Below are positions 8,394 to 17,087 of a DNA stretch of 64,000 bases, piece by piece (positions within the stretch are counted from its first letter, which is position 1; every line of letters starts with the position of its first letter). A model generated the notes under the pieces. It searched no databases. It saw only the letters and a program-made list of their open reading frames with translations, and was not told the origin of the DNA. The stretch lies in the NCBI GenBank assembly GCA_965658765.1, contig CBFHTO010000015.1:1-64000 (forward strand), read 5' to 3'. Made by a program: the position numbers and the translations under genes. Source of the stretch: Glaciecola sp965658765 (GTDB taxonomy: Bacteria; Pseudomonadota; Gammaproteobacteria; Enterobacterales; Alteromonadaceae).

Positions 8394-9082
8394 TACATTG
8401 CACTTAAAAGTTTGGGCGATAAAAAATCTACAATTAAGGGTTGGGCTTCGCCAGTCGGGTGAATCCCGTCGTTTTGCATTAAAGACTCATTTAACGCAAT
8501 GTCTTGCAAGAAGAAAGGGATGAGCGGTACTTCATACTGTTTTGATAAATCATGATATATTTTATTGAATATTTCAGTGTAACGTGCCCCGTAGTTAGTG
8601 GGAATTTGCATTTCCTGTAGGATAACTTTTACGTTTGAAGACTGTGCTAATTCAATCATTTGCTTGATATTTTGTTTTATCTTAGCCGGTCGATGACCTT
8701 GCAGACCGTTATTTCCTCCCAGTTCAATATAAAGATGGCTAGGTTTATGGAGGTCTAAGAGTCTAGGTAGTCGAGCTAAGCCGCCGTCGGTTGTATCGCC
8801 ACTGATTGCTGCATTGATTATTTCTATGCTTCTATTTTCTGATTGCCACTTTGCCTGAAGTAGACTTACCCAGCCTTGCTCAGCTCTCAAACCGTAGGCC
8901 GCGCTTAAGCTATCTCCCAACACTAATAAGCGTGCGATTGGCGTGTTATCTTGGTCTATTTGTCGCGTTGCTTCGCTCTGATCTGAAAAGGCTTTAAAAG
9001 AGAATAAAAGACTAATAATTAAGAACCATACACGCGTTTTTAAACGAAACTGCGAAAACCTACAGGATGAAAAACGTATCAC
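8393..9082 (-). CDS. tesA: thioesterase I / lysophospholipase L1 TesA
   Basis: A periplasmic SGNH hydrolase with acyl-CoA thioesterase, esterase and lysophospholipase activity in its family. The open frame extends upstream to 9208, but that part overlaps ybbA on the other strand. The GTG at 9082 leaves 229 residues beginning just before a plausible signal peptide (VWFLIISLLFSFKAFS). The SGNH blocks are GDSLSAAYGL (nucleophile Ser), the GGDTTDGG-like block I-II glycine as SGDTTDGG, GGNNGLQG, and DGIHP with the Asp/His pair. Its order, divergent from ybbA-ybbP, matches Escherichia. The start is less certain than the identity. Confidence 0.9.
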   Translation of the reverse strand: MIRFSSCRFSQFRLKTRVWFLIISLLFSFKAFSDQSEATRQIDQDNTPIARLLVLGDSLSAAYGLRAEQGWVSLLQAKWQSENRSIEIINAAISGDTTDGGLARLPRLLDLHKPSHLYIELGGNNGLQGHRPAKIKQNIKQMIELAQSSNVKVILQEMQIPTNYGARYTEIFNKIYHDLSKQYEVPLIPFFLQDIALNESLMQNDGIHPTGEAQPLIVDFLSPKLLSAM

Positions 9083-9083
9083 T

Positions 9084-9794
9084 ATGAGCACTGCCTCTCT
9101 GATGATTGAAACAAAAAATGTTATTAAGAAAGTATCTACGAACGAAGGTGAATTACAGATCCTCCAGCCTATTAGCTTTAAAGTCAAGGCGGGCGACAGT
9201 GTCGCCATTGTTGGTGCTTCTGGCTCTGGTAAATCTACGCTTTTGGGTTTGTTAGCTGGGCTCGACGAAGTCAGTGGCGGGGAGATTTATCTTGACGGAT
9301 CGGCTTTGCATTCGATGGACGAAGAACAAAGAGCTCGCTTACGAGGTGAAAAGGTCGGTTTTATTTTCCAAAGTTTCATGCTGGTGCAGAGCCTCACTGC
9401 GCTTGAAAATATTATGCTACCGGCAGAAATAGCTGGGCTAAAAGATGCAAAAAAACGTGCGACCGATATCATAGATCAGGTTGGTCTAGGTCATCGAGCT
9501 CATCACTTCCCTAATCAGTTGTCTGGTGGTGAACAACAACGAGTCGCCATTGCGCGCGCATTTATTACGAAGCCAAAGTTATTGTTTGCAGACGAGCCTA
9601 CGGGCAATCTAGATTCCGAAAATTCTAAGAAAATAGAGGAACTGTTGTTTGAATTAAACCAAAATTCAGACACTACCCTTATTTTAGTGACTCACGACAA
9701 CGAACTTGCCACAAAATGCGATCGTCAATTAAGAATGAATGCAGGTGAGTTACGGGAACAAACGCCTACTTTACGCGCGGTATCTGGAGAATGA
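9084..9794 (+). CDS. ybbA: ABC transporter ATP-binding protein YbbA
   Basis: A 236-residue ATPase of the MacB/LolD-type family. Walker A is GASGSGKST, the signature is LSGGEQQRVAIARA, Walker B is LLFADEPTGNLD and the switch His is in LVTHD. It pairs with the large permease that overlaps its stop by ATGA. In this family the complex is thought to be mechanotransmissive or lipid/lipoprotein-extracting rather than an importer; the cargo here is unknown. Its ATG lies 1 bp from the inferred tesA start on the other strand, and the ribosome binding site is weak (AGGA, 16 bases away). Confidence 0.92.
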   Translation: MSTASLMIETKNVIKKVSTNEGELQILQPISFKVKAGDSVAIVGASGSGKSTLLGLLAGLDEVSGGEIYLDGSALHSMDEEQRARLRGEKVGFIFQSFMLVQSLTALENIMLPAEIAGLKDAKKRATDIIDQVGLGHRAHHFPNQLSGGEQQRVAIARAFITKPKLLFADEPTGNLDSENSKKIEELLFELNQNSDTTLILVTHDNELATKCDRQLRMNAGELREQTPTLRAVSGE

Positions 9795-12325
9795 ACATGA
9801 TGGCGTTTGAATTGGCGTGGCGATTATTTAAGCACGAAGCACGTCGTGGTGAGCTTACCATTATTTTATTGGCGATAGTGCTTTCAGTTGCCTCTGTTCT
9901 TTCTTTGAGCTTATTTTCAGAGCGTTTGCAACAAGCACTAACAGACCGAAGTGCTGAATTTATTGCTGCAGACAGCCAATTGCGTTCGCGTAAGCCGGTT
10001 GACGAGAGTTGGATTGAACAAGCCCAACAACGTAATTTAGGCACTGCTTTTCAAGTTTCAACACGGTCAATGGTGTTCTCCGGTGATGAATTAGCGCTCT
10101 CAGATGTTAAGGCTGTGAATGACGCCTACCCATTAAAAGGCAGTGTAAAAACAACAGATATTCCGTTCGGAGACGGTATTGAGCAATCGGAATCAGTACA
10201 AGTAGGCGAAGTTTGGGCAGATTCACGTCTACTACAAAGCTTAAAAGTAGAGCTTGGCGATAAAGTTGATGTTGGTGATGCATCTTTTGTTGTCAGCAAA
10301 ATCCTAAGTGAAATACCAGACGCTGGCTTTTCAGTGTTTAATACCGATCCTGTTTTATTGATGCACGCTAGTGATATTGCCTCAACCAACATCACAGGTC
10401 CGGGCAGCAGAGTAAGTTATAAATATTATTTTACGGGGTCTCCTGATGACTTAGATGATTATTATGATTGGTTGCGTCCACAACTCGATCGTGAAGTTCA
10501 TCGTTGGACAAGCATTAAAGATGATGACTCTCCAATTGGTAATTCGATTGCTCGCGCTGAAGAATACTTCCTACTGGCCAGTTTGCTTGCTATTGTTTTG
10601 GCAGCCGTATCTATCGCAGTAGCAGCGCAACGGTTTAGCCAGCGCCACTTTGATCCTGTAGCGATTATGAAGACACTCGGTGCAGCCAAATCAACAGTAA
10701 GACAAATTTACCTAGTCCAAATATGTTTTATTACCTTGTTGGGGATAGTCTTAGGCACGGGTATTGGTTATGCGATTCAACAAGGGCTTGCTTTTGCACT
10801 ACAAGACAAAGTCGAAGTTGCTCTAAATACATGGTACTGGCGCCCCTTAGGTATTGCGGTATTTACGGGTGTGACTTGCGCCTTATTGTTCTCCATCTAC
10901 CCATTATTACAGCTGTTTTCTGTTCCTCCATTGCGTGTTTTGCGCAAAGATATTAGCGCCACTATGTCTTCTCGTGCTTTGCAATTTGGATTCTCAGGCT
11001 CTGCGGTATTTTTATTGATGTGGGTATACAGCGGGAATTTAAAAATTAGTGGGATTTTATTCTTATCAGGTGTCGTGCTCGTCATCAGTTTGTTACTTAT
11101 GACTCATATCTTGATATGGGTAGGCAGAAAACTGGGAAGTGGCAGTATGGGAGCGTGGACACTTGCATGGGCAAGAATTAAGCGCAGAGCCATGGGGAAC
11201 TCAGTGCAACTTATTAGTTTCGCCATTACGATTATGCTATTGCTAGTAGTGCTCGTGATGCGAAATGATATGGTTAAGCAGTGGCGAGACCAGTTGCCTG
11301 AAGGGACTCCGAACTATTTTATTGCTAATATTACCGAGGGTCAAAAGTCTGGCTTAAAACAAGATTTTGAGCAAAAAGACATCCTTTATGAAAAGTTTTA
11401 TCCTGTGGCAAGAGGGCGGTTTGTTTCGATTAACGAAGAGCAAATCAGAACAGAGGTCACTAAAGAGGGTGAAGAGCCGACCAGAGAAGGTAGGCAAGGT
11501 CTCGGAAGAGAAGCAAACCTCACATGGAGCACAGAATTACAGTCGGGTAACGTCATTATTGAAGGTAAGTGGCACGACGATTGGTCTGCTGAGCAATGGG
11601 ATGGAAGTACCCCAGCTCCCCTGTCAATTGAAAAAGAGTTAGCGGGTCGACTTGACATCGAGATGGGCGATATCCTCACATTTAACGTAGGCAGTGAAAT
11701 TGTTAGTGCTCAAGTTACCAGTATCAGAGAAGTAAACTGGCAGACCTTACAGCCTAACTTTTTCTTCGTGTTGCATCCAAAGGTCATGGAAAATTTTAGC
11801 GCGACTTATATCACAAGCTTTTATCTAGAAAGAGATAGGAAAGCTGAGATCGCACCGCTGATGGCACCTTATGCAAGTGTTACTTTATTTGACGTTGATG
11901 CAAGAATTGACCAGTTAAGGGAGATCATCGATCAGGTCTCAATGGCCGTTGAATTTATACTGGTGCTTGTGCTCATCGCTGGCTCTCTAGTACTGATTGC
12001 TCAAGTCCAAGCTAGCATGGATGAGCGTCTTCAAGAGTTAGCTATATTGAGAACACTAGGGCTAAAAGGGCTTGTCATTCGCTTTAGTGTCATCAATGAG
12101 TTTCTGATTATTGGAGGCGTAGCAGGATTCATGGCAGCTGTGGCAAATGAGTTTAGTTTGTACTTATTGCAAAGTAATGTCTTTCAAATGTCCTTTAGTT
12201 TCCATTTCGAATATTGGGGCTTAGCCCCAACGGTGGGTGCGTCAATCGTTGGTGCCTTAGGAGCTATTAGTTGTTGGAGATTATTGTCTTTGAACACAGG
12301 ACATTTGCTACGTAAGATGGTCTAG
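9791..12325 (+). CDS. ybbP: FtsX-like ABC transporter permease YbbP
   Basis: An 844-residue inner-membrane permease with two FtsX/MacB-type halves. There is an N-terminal helix (LTIILLAIVLSVASVLSLSL), a large periplasmic domain, a helix cluster near residues 255-480, a second periplasmic domain, and C-terminal helices (FILVLVLIAGSLVLIAQ, and the last 90 residues). This length and double arrangement fit YbbP rather than LolC or MacB. It overlaps ybbA by 4 bp, implying translational coupling into one transporter. Confidence 0.9.
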   Translation: MNMMAFELAWRLFKHEARRGELTIILLAIVLSVASVLSLSLFSERLQQALTDRSAEFIAADSQLRSRKPVDESWIEQAQQRNLGTAFQVSTRSMVFSGDELALSDVKAVNDAYPLKGSVKTTDIPFGDGIEQSESVQVGEVWADSRLLQSLKVELGDKVDVGDASFVVSKILSEIPDAGFSVFNTDPVLLMHASDIASTNITGPGSRVSYKYYFTGSPDDLDDYYDWLRPQLDREVHRWTSIKDDDSPIGNSIARAEEYFLLASLLAIVLAAVSIAVAAQRFSQRHFDPVAIMKTLGAAKSTVRQIYLVQICFITLLGIVLGTGIGYAIQQGLAFALQDKVEVALNTWYWRPLGIAVFTGVTCALLFSIYPLLQLFSVPPLRVLRKDISATMSSRALQFGFSGSAVFLLMWVYSGNLKISGILFLSGVVLVISLLLMTHILIWVGRKLGSGSMGAWTLAWARIKRRAMGNSVQLISFAITIMLLLVVLVMRNDMVKQWRDQLPEGTPNYFIANITEGQKSGLKQDFEQKDILYEKFYPVARGRFVSINEEQIRTEVTKEGEEPTREGRQGLGREANLTWSTELQSGNVIIEGKWHDDWSAEQWDGSTPAPLSIEKELAGRLDIEMGDILTFNVGSEIVSAQVTSIREVNWQTLQPNFFFVLHPKVMENFSATYITSFYLERDRKAEIAPLMAPYASVTLFDVDARIDQLREIIDQVSMAVEFILVLVLIAGSLVLIAQVQASMDERLQELAILRTLGLKGLVIRFSVINEFLIIGGVAGFMAAVANEFSLYLLQSNVFQMSFSFHFEYWGLAPTVGASIVGALGAISCWRLLSLNTGHLLRKMV

Positions 12326-12335
12326 AGTTGCTTGA

Positions 12336-12380
12336 GTCAGAAGTGCACGGTGCAGTGCCTTATCCTACTGCACTTCTGAC
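12336..12380. repeat. 12-bp inverted repeat between convergent genes
   Basis: GTCAGAAGTGCA (12336-12347) is perfectly complemented by TGCACTTCTGAC (12369-12380), with a 21-base loop. It lies between the ends of ybbP (+) and the secreted-protein gene (-). There is no T run on either side, so it is not a canonical terminator, but it could stabilise both transcript ends. Confidence 0.6.
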
Positions 12381-12408
12381 TTCCACCATCAAAGTCCATT
12401 TAAAACCT

Positions 12409-13020
12409 TTATTTATCCGATTCTGTATCTTCATATCCCCAAGGTGCACTTGGCGTTTCAACAGGATTTAGTAAATCAAAATCAACTCGAAAATCTCTAC
12501 CTTCACGGGTCAAGCGGTAGGTGAATCGGTCTTTATAAATAAACACTTGCCAAGTATTACCTATCGATTGAGGTATACCGCTAGACACAAATAGTTCTTT
12601 TGAATATTGATCTGCAGGAAATGATTGTACTTCATTATCACCAGCATCTACTGTATGGCCGCCATACATTGTACGAGGGTCGTCACTTCCGTCTTCTTTG
12701 CGATGATCGTGTTTGAGACTAAGACCACTACCAGTTTTACTAATGATCCAAGTACGTGAGGCATCGTCTCCTAGATGAAACGGAATTTGTAGCTGTGTAT
12801 CACTGCATTTTCGTACATGCATGACTAAGCGCTGTTGAAAAGCAGCACTAGGGTCATTATCAAATACCACTTTACCTTCAAACGCCTTTCCACAGTGCTG
12901 CTTTATTTCATCGAAAAAAGCGTCGTGAGTAGGAATAGAAAACAGTGGTGCTGGTCGGGCATAGGCATTAAATGCGAAAAGCATAAGAACTGTATTAATA
13001 ACGAAGGTAATAAGCTTCAT
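12409..13020 (-). CDS. secreted protein of unknown function
   Basis: A 203-residue protein with a clear signal peptide (MKLITFVINTVLMLFAFNAYA, cleavage after ARA/YAR-like residues). The mature part is polar, with a conserved-looking segment around DDASRTWIISK and LKHDHRKEDGSDDPRTMYGG, and two cysteines (about 43 and 93) that could form a disulfide. No catalytic motif is obvious. I have the impression of a conserved proteobacterial family, but cannot name one. It stands alone between convergent ybbP and yfcH. Confidence 0.75.
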   Translation of the reverse strand: MKLITFVINTVLMLFAFNAYARPAPLFSIPTHDAFFDEIKQHCGKAFEGKVVFDNDPSAAFQQRLVMHVRKCSDTQLQIPFHLGDDASRTWIISKTGSGLSLKHDHRKEDGSDDPRTMYGGHTVDAGDNEVQSFPADQYSKELFVSSGIPQSIGNTWQVFIYKDRFTYRLTREGRDFRVDFDLLNPVETPSAPWGYEDTESDK

Positions 13021-13175
13021 AAGACTCCAATAGATATTTAGACAAACGCGCTTTGTTGTTTTGACTCCGCAACATTAGCACATTTTACAAAAATGCCTAA
13101 TTGTCTTACTGGGGGCTGTTTAAAATATACAGAGCCTAATGCAAAGCAAATCTGTTTTTAATCTATCTAAGAAAG

Positions 13176-13217
13176 CCGTATTTGAAAGCAAATATCAACA
13201 TCACAACACAAATACGG
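13176..13217. repeat. 9-bp inverted repeat downstream of yfcH
   Basis: CCGTATTTG (13176-13184) and CAAATACGG (13209-13217) are complementary, with a 24-base loop. It lies just past the yfcH stop in the direction of transcription. The T run is weak, so a terminator is possible but not convincing. Confidence 0.45.
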
Positions 13218-13248
13218 TTTCATCTTATGAAGCAAGGCCCTAGAAAAC

Positions 13249-14136
13249 TTAAAGATCTAAGGCGTTTAAAGCTTCTTCTAAACTTGGGTATTGAAAGCTA
13301 AACCCTGCTGTTATGAGTCTTTCAGGTATCACTTTTTGGCCATAGAGAACAAGGTCTGAAGACTCTCCCATCAGTGTTTTAATAACGACCTTTGGGACCT
13401 TAAACATACATGGACGGTCTAACCGTTTCGCAAGTTTGATTGAAAAGTAGGCATTTGTATTTGGCTTTGGACTAGTGAGGTTATATGGGCCCGAGCATTG
13501 CTCGTTTTCTAATAAAAATACAATTGCATCAATCATATCCTCAATATGGATCCACGACATATATTGCGTACCATCCGATATAGGACCACCAAGACCTAGC
13601 CTAAACGGCATTATCATCTTTGCAAGTGCACCGCCTTCTTCATCGAGCACAACACCCGTGCGCATTATGCAGGTTCGTGTAGAAGCTTGCTGTGCTATTT
13701 CTTCCCACTTAGCGCAAACATGATGACTGAACTCTTCGTGGTAGTCGTTGAAATCTTCATTAATGACTTTGTCGCCTTGTCGTCCATAAATCCCTATGGC
13801 AGAACCAGACAGCAATACATTAGGCTTAACTTTTGCAGCGTTAATGAGGTCGACTAATCGCTGGGTGATACGCCAGCGCGATTGACAAATTGTCTCTTTT
13901 TGAGCGTCGGTCCACCGTTTATCAGCGATCGGCTCACCTGCTAGATTGATGATCCCCTGGTAGTTATCAACATTTTGCAGATGCTCTAAATCGATAGCAT
14001 CAACTTGCTCACCTAATAAGCGTTTGGCTCGCCCAGTGTCTCTTGTTAAGACGGTAATCGCGTATTTACCTTGGAGCTTTTTAATCAGATGACGGCCAAT
14101 AAGTCCGGTGCCACCGGTAATTAATAGCTTATTCAT
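13249..14136 (-). CDS. yfcH: TIGR01777-type epimerase YfcH
   Basis: A 295-residue NAD(P)-binding protein of the extended short-chain dehydrogenase family. The Rossmann glycine motif is TGGTGLIGRHL at the N-terminus, INLAGEPI follows strand four, and SAIGIYG stands where the family has its Ser/Tyr region. Its biochemical substrate is not established. It follows folX by 3 bases, the same pair as in Escherichia, so the two are certainly cotranscribed. Confidence 0.9.
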   Translation of the reverse strand: MNKLLITGGTGLIGRHLIKKLQGKYAITVLTRDTGRAKRLLGEQVDAIDLEHLQNVDNYQGIINLAGEPIADKRWTDAQKETICQSRWRITQRLVDLINAAKVKPNVLLSGSAIGIYGRQGDKVINEDFNDYHEEFSHHVCAKWEEIAQQASTRTCIMRTGVVLDEEGGALAKMIMPFRLGLGGPISDGTQYMSWIHIEDMIDAIVFLLENEQCSGPYNLTSPKPNTNAYFSIKLAKRLDRPCMFKVPKVVIKTLMGESSDLVLYGQKVIPERLITAGFSFQYPSLEEALNALDL

Positions 14137-14139
14137 GTG

Positions 14140-14505
14140 TTACTCTTTGTTGCATGAAAGCGATAAAGATACTGAGTCAGAGAAACGCAGAGCATGCGGC
14201 TTATCTACCTCAGCTTCGGCAAAGATAACCCAAGGGTGATCAGCAGCAATGGCAAGCACATCAGCAGTGAGTTTTTCTAGAAGTGAAAAGCGATTATCTT
14301 CAACAAGGCGTATAATTGCTTTTGTGATTGTTTTATAGTTTAGCGCGTCTTGCATTTGGTCAGAATCAGTTGCGCGTTTAGCGTCGTACTGTATAACAAC
14401 GTTAATAACCACGTCTTGCTGGTTTTTGATCTCATCTTCGTTGATTCCGATGTAGGTTCTAAGACGAAGATTTTTTATTCTTATAGTCGCAAGGTCGAGA
14501 TTCAT
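14140..14505 (-). CDS. folX: dihydroneopterin triphosphate 2'-epimerase FolX
   Basis: A 121-residue enzyme of the FolB/FolX T-fold family that epimerises dihydroneopterin triphosphate. The segments IRIKNLRLRTYIGI, DALNYKTITK, NRFSLLEKLT and HALRFSDSVSLSLS match FolX closely, more so than FolB. It is the first gene of the folX-yfcH pair and is divergent from the AI-2E family permease, with only 53 bases between the starts. Confidence 0.93.
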   Translation of the reverse strand: MNLDLATIRIKNLRLRTYIGINEDEIKNQQDVVINVVIQYDAKRATDSDQMQDALNYKTITKAIIRLVEDNRFSLLEKLTADVLAIAADHPWVIFAEAEVDKPHALRFSDSVSLSLSCNKE

Positions 14506-14558
14506 ATTTAGTAAAGTCCTTATTGGATGGTATTAAGTAAACTGAAAATGGAAACAAA

Positions 14559-15614
14559 ATGGAAATAAAGTCGCCAGTCGTTAAAAGCTTTGTCCTAATG
14601 GCCGCCGTTGTCATAATTTTAGCGGGTATAAAAGCGGCCAGTGTAATATTAGTCCCTTTTTTACTATCTGTATTTATAGCGATAGCGGTAAGCCCGATTA
14701 TAAATTGGACAGCGGCTTACAAAGTGCCTAAATGGCTTTCAATTACATTAGTAATACTGCTTATTGTCGTGATTGGATTTATGCTTGCTGGTTTAATTAC
14801 GCAGTCCTTGGCTGAATTTAGGCAAAATATGCCTGTGTACAAAGAACAACTTTCTGGTGAGTTCGCTTGGATAATAAATCAACTTGCGTCTCGGAATATC
14901 GATGTTAATCAAGAGTTGCTCGTCTCTTATATGGATCCGGGTATGGCGATGACCATGGCAAGTAATTTTATTACGGGTATGGGAACGGTATTGTCGAATG
15001 TATTTTTAATTCTTTTAACTGTTATTTTTATGTTGTTTGAAGCTCAATCAATGCCGCGCAGGATGCATATTGCGATGGCCGATCCCGATATGAGGTTAAC
15101 CCACATCGATAGATTTTTGCAGTCGGTAAATCGCTATTTAGTCATTAAAATGTTGGTGAGTTTAGGGACTGGCTTATTCATTGGCGTTTGGTTGTATTTG
15201 TTAGGCGTCGATCACTTTATGTTGTGGGCGGTACTCGCATTCATGTTGAATTTCATCCCAAACATAGGTTCAATTATTGCTGCAATCCCAGCTGTAATGA
15301 TGGCATTTGTAGAGTTTGGCCTACTTAAAGCCGGGCTTGCGGGACTTGGTTTTGTAATTGTTAATACTGTAATGGGGAATATGATTGAGCCTAAATTTAT
15401 GGGAAGGGGGCTTGGATTATCGACTCTTGTGGTTTTTCTATCTTTAGTGTTCTGGGGTTGGTTACTCGGTACCGTCGGTATGTTGCTGTCGGTTCCTCTG
15501 ACTATGGTCGTGAAAATAGCGATGGAGTCAAGGCCAGAAACACAGTGGTTAGCAATATTACTAGCAGGCGAGGAAGACAATTTATCAGATGACCATCCGG
15601 TAAATACCAAATAG
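14559..15614 (+). CDS. AI-2E family transporter (PF01594 type) permease
   Basis: A 351-residue inner-membrane protein with about eight hydrophobic segments: a pair at the N-terminus, one near residue 60, one near 140-160 and a cluster from 205 to 330. The C-terminal region FMLNFIPNIGSIIAAIPA and GNMIEPKFMGRGLGLSTLVVFLSL is diagnostic for the family. Members have been linked to AI-2 export, sodium/proton antiport or other small solutes, so the substrate is open. It stands alone; the gap to yciI holds a 13-bp direct repeat (ATACAGATAAACA at 15636 and 15653) and no clear terminator. Confidence 0.88.
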   Translation: MEIKSPVVKSFVLMAAVVIILAGIKAASVILVPFLLSVFIAIAVSPIINWTAAYKVPKWLSITLVILLIVVIGFMLAGLITQSLAEFRQNMPVYKEQLSGEFAWIINQLASRNIDVNQELLVSYMDPGMAMTMASNFITGMGTVLSNVFLILLTVIFMLFEAQSMPRRMHIAMADPDMRLTHIDRFLQSVNRYLVIKMLVSLGTGLFIGVWLYLLGVDHFMLWAVLAFMLNFIPNIGSIIAAIPAVMMAFVEFGLLKAGLAGLGFVIVNTVMGNMIEPKFMGRGLGLSTLVVFLSLVFWGWLLGTVGMLLSVPLTMVVKIAMESRPETQWLAILLAGEEDNLSDDHPVNTK

Positions 15615-15790
15615 CTTATAAACACGGAAAGCCCGATACAGATAAACACCCAATACAGATAAACAACTGTCGAGTAAGCAGTGTTGCATAAAAAAGCACC
15701 CATTTTATCGTGTTAATTATCTAATAGGGCGCTTTCAAAATGCAAATGTGAATCTTTGTTTTGCTGAGTATACAAAAATGTATTAGTACT

Positions 15791-16090
15791 CTACGGCAGT
15801 ACTTTCTTAAATGGTTTGACAGTGACTTTTTTGTAAACTTTCCCATGAACATATGGATCTGAAGCAGCCCATTGCTGGGCATGTTCCAAACTTTCAAACT
15901 CGGCAACAATCAATGAACCAGAGAACCCAGCGTCGTTTGGTTCCATGGTATCAAGAATAGGGTTTGGCCCCGCAATTAACAAGCGACCCTCTTCCTTTAA
16001 GATATGAAGACGCTCGATGTGATCAGGTCTCACCTGCATTCGTTTGCTTAAACTATCCTCGTGGTCTTCTGCGTAGATCATGTAGTACAT
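15791..16090 (-). CDS. yciI: YciI family protein
   Basis: A 99-residue ferredoxin-like (dimeric alpha-beta barrel) protein. RPDHIERLHIL with its conserved His, LLIAGPNP and AAWAASDPYVHG-like AQQWAASDPYVHG with the Asp are typical of YciI. The family's enzymatic role is unknown, though the His-Asp pair suggests catalysis. It follows the trp operon on the same strand, as in enterics, 160 bp beyond trpA across a tandem repeat. Confidence 0.9.
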   Translation of the reverse strand: MYYMIYAEDHEDSLSKRMQVRPDHIERLHILKEEGRLLIAGPNPILDTMEPNDAGFSGSLIVAEFESLEHAQQWAASDPYVHGKVYKKVTVKPFKKVLP

Positions 16091-16120
16091 TTTGTATTCC
16101 TTTTTATTGTACCTGTAAGG

Positions 16121-16255
16121 GCTATCTATGTTTTTAAAAGCTATGTTTTTACAAGCTATGTTGTTAATAGCTATCTCGTGAAAAAGCTATGTCATAAGAA
16201 AGCTATATTGTGAAAAAGCTACGTTGTAAGAAAGCTACGTTGTAAGAAAGCTATG
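16121..16255. repeat. 16-bp tandem repeat array downstream of trpA
   Basis: GCTAT or GCTAC recurs at 16121, 16140, 16155, 16170, 16186, 16202, 16218, 16234 and 16250, i.e. with a period of 15-16 bp (19 once). The two best units are identical (GCTACGTTGTAAGAAA). The array fills the gap between trpA and yciI and its last unit includes the trpA stop codon (CTA on the plus strand at 16251-16253). Confidence 0.9.
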
Positions 16256-17087
16256 CCTTGAGAGTTGCAGCCTTCATTATATTTACAAACTCTGCTAAGG
16301 CCTCCAACATATTATCCATGTTGTTCAAATTATGTTCAATTAAATTTACTGTAGCAGACCCTGAAATCGCACCAGCGGCACCGGCTTTTATCGCAGAACT
16401 CACCTGTTCAGGTTTAGAAATACCGAAGCCAATTAAGGGAGGTGCAACTTTATAATGACGAAGCTTAGCAACGAGCTCTTCAGCGGGTAACTCTACTGCT
16501 GTTTCCGCGCCCGTAACACCAGATCGTCCAAGTAGATAAGTATAGCCTTGTGATTTTTCACCAATGCTCGCTAAGGTCTCGTCAGAAGCATTTGGCGGAG
16601 CAATTAGAATTTGCTCTATAGAATGAGACTTTGCAATTTCAATAAAACGGTCAGCTTCACGAAGAGGTACATCAGCGATCAAAATTGAATCGACGCCAGC
16701 TTCACTGGCTTTTTGATAAAAATGCTCAATGCCTTTTGCCAATACTAGATTGCTGTATAGCAATAAGCCGATTGGAATGTCGGGAAACTCGGTTCTTACT
16801 TGGCTCAATATATCGAAACAATCGTTTGGTTTAATGTTGGATTCTAAGGCTCGAATCGCTGCTTTTTGTATGGTCGGGCCATCGGCGATCGGGTCGGAAT
16901 AAGGAATTCCCAATTCCAATGCATCAGCACCATTGTTGACTAAGGTTCGAATAATTTCCAAGGATTGCTCTTTGCCTGGATCGCCCAACATAACGAATGG
17001 CACAAATGCGCCTTCATTTTTTGCTGTGAGTGATTCGAACATAGAATTGTATCTGCCCGTTGAAGAGCCATTGACCAATGCTGTCAT
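16251..17087 (-). CDS. trpA: tryptophan synthase alpha chain
   Basis: Cleaves indole-3-glycerol phosphate to indole, which passes through a tunnel to TrpB. A 278-residue TIM barrel with FVPFVMLGDPG at the start (catalytic Glu region in AFVPF), LELGIPYSDPIADGPTIQ with the catalytic Asp, and GFGISKPEQV plus GAISGSA for phosphate binding. The ATG overlaps the trpB stop (TAATG), implying translational coupling. The N-terminus is about ten residues longer than in Escherichia; the in-frame start at the overlap is kept. Last gene of the trp operon. Confidence 0.96.
   Translation of the reverse strand: MTALVNGSSTGRYNSMFESLTAKNEGAFVPFVMLGDPGKEQSLEIIRTLVNNGADALELGIPYSDPIADGPTIQKAAIRALESNIKPNDCFDILSQVRTEFPDIPIGLLLYSNLVLAKGIEHFYQKASEAGVDSILIADVPLREADRFIEIAKSHSIEQILIAPPNASDETLASIGEKSQGYTYLLGRSGVTGAETAVELPAEELVAKLRHYKVAPPLIGFGISKPEQVSSAIKAGAAGAISGSATVNLIEHNLNNMDNMLEALAEFVNIMKAATLKA

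Noticed and set aside
9083..9208. N-terminal extension of tesA to an ATG at 9208.
   Set aside because: The extension lies wholly opposite ybbA coding sequence and precedes an already complete signal peptide.
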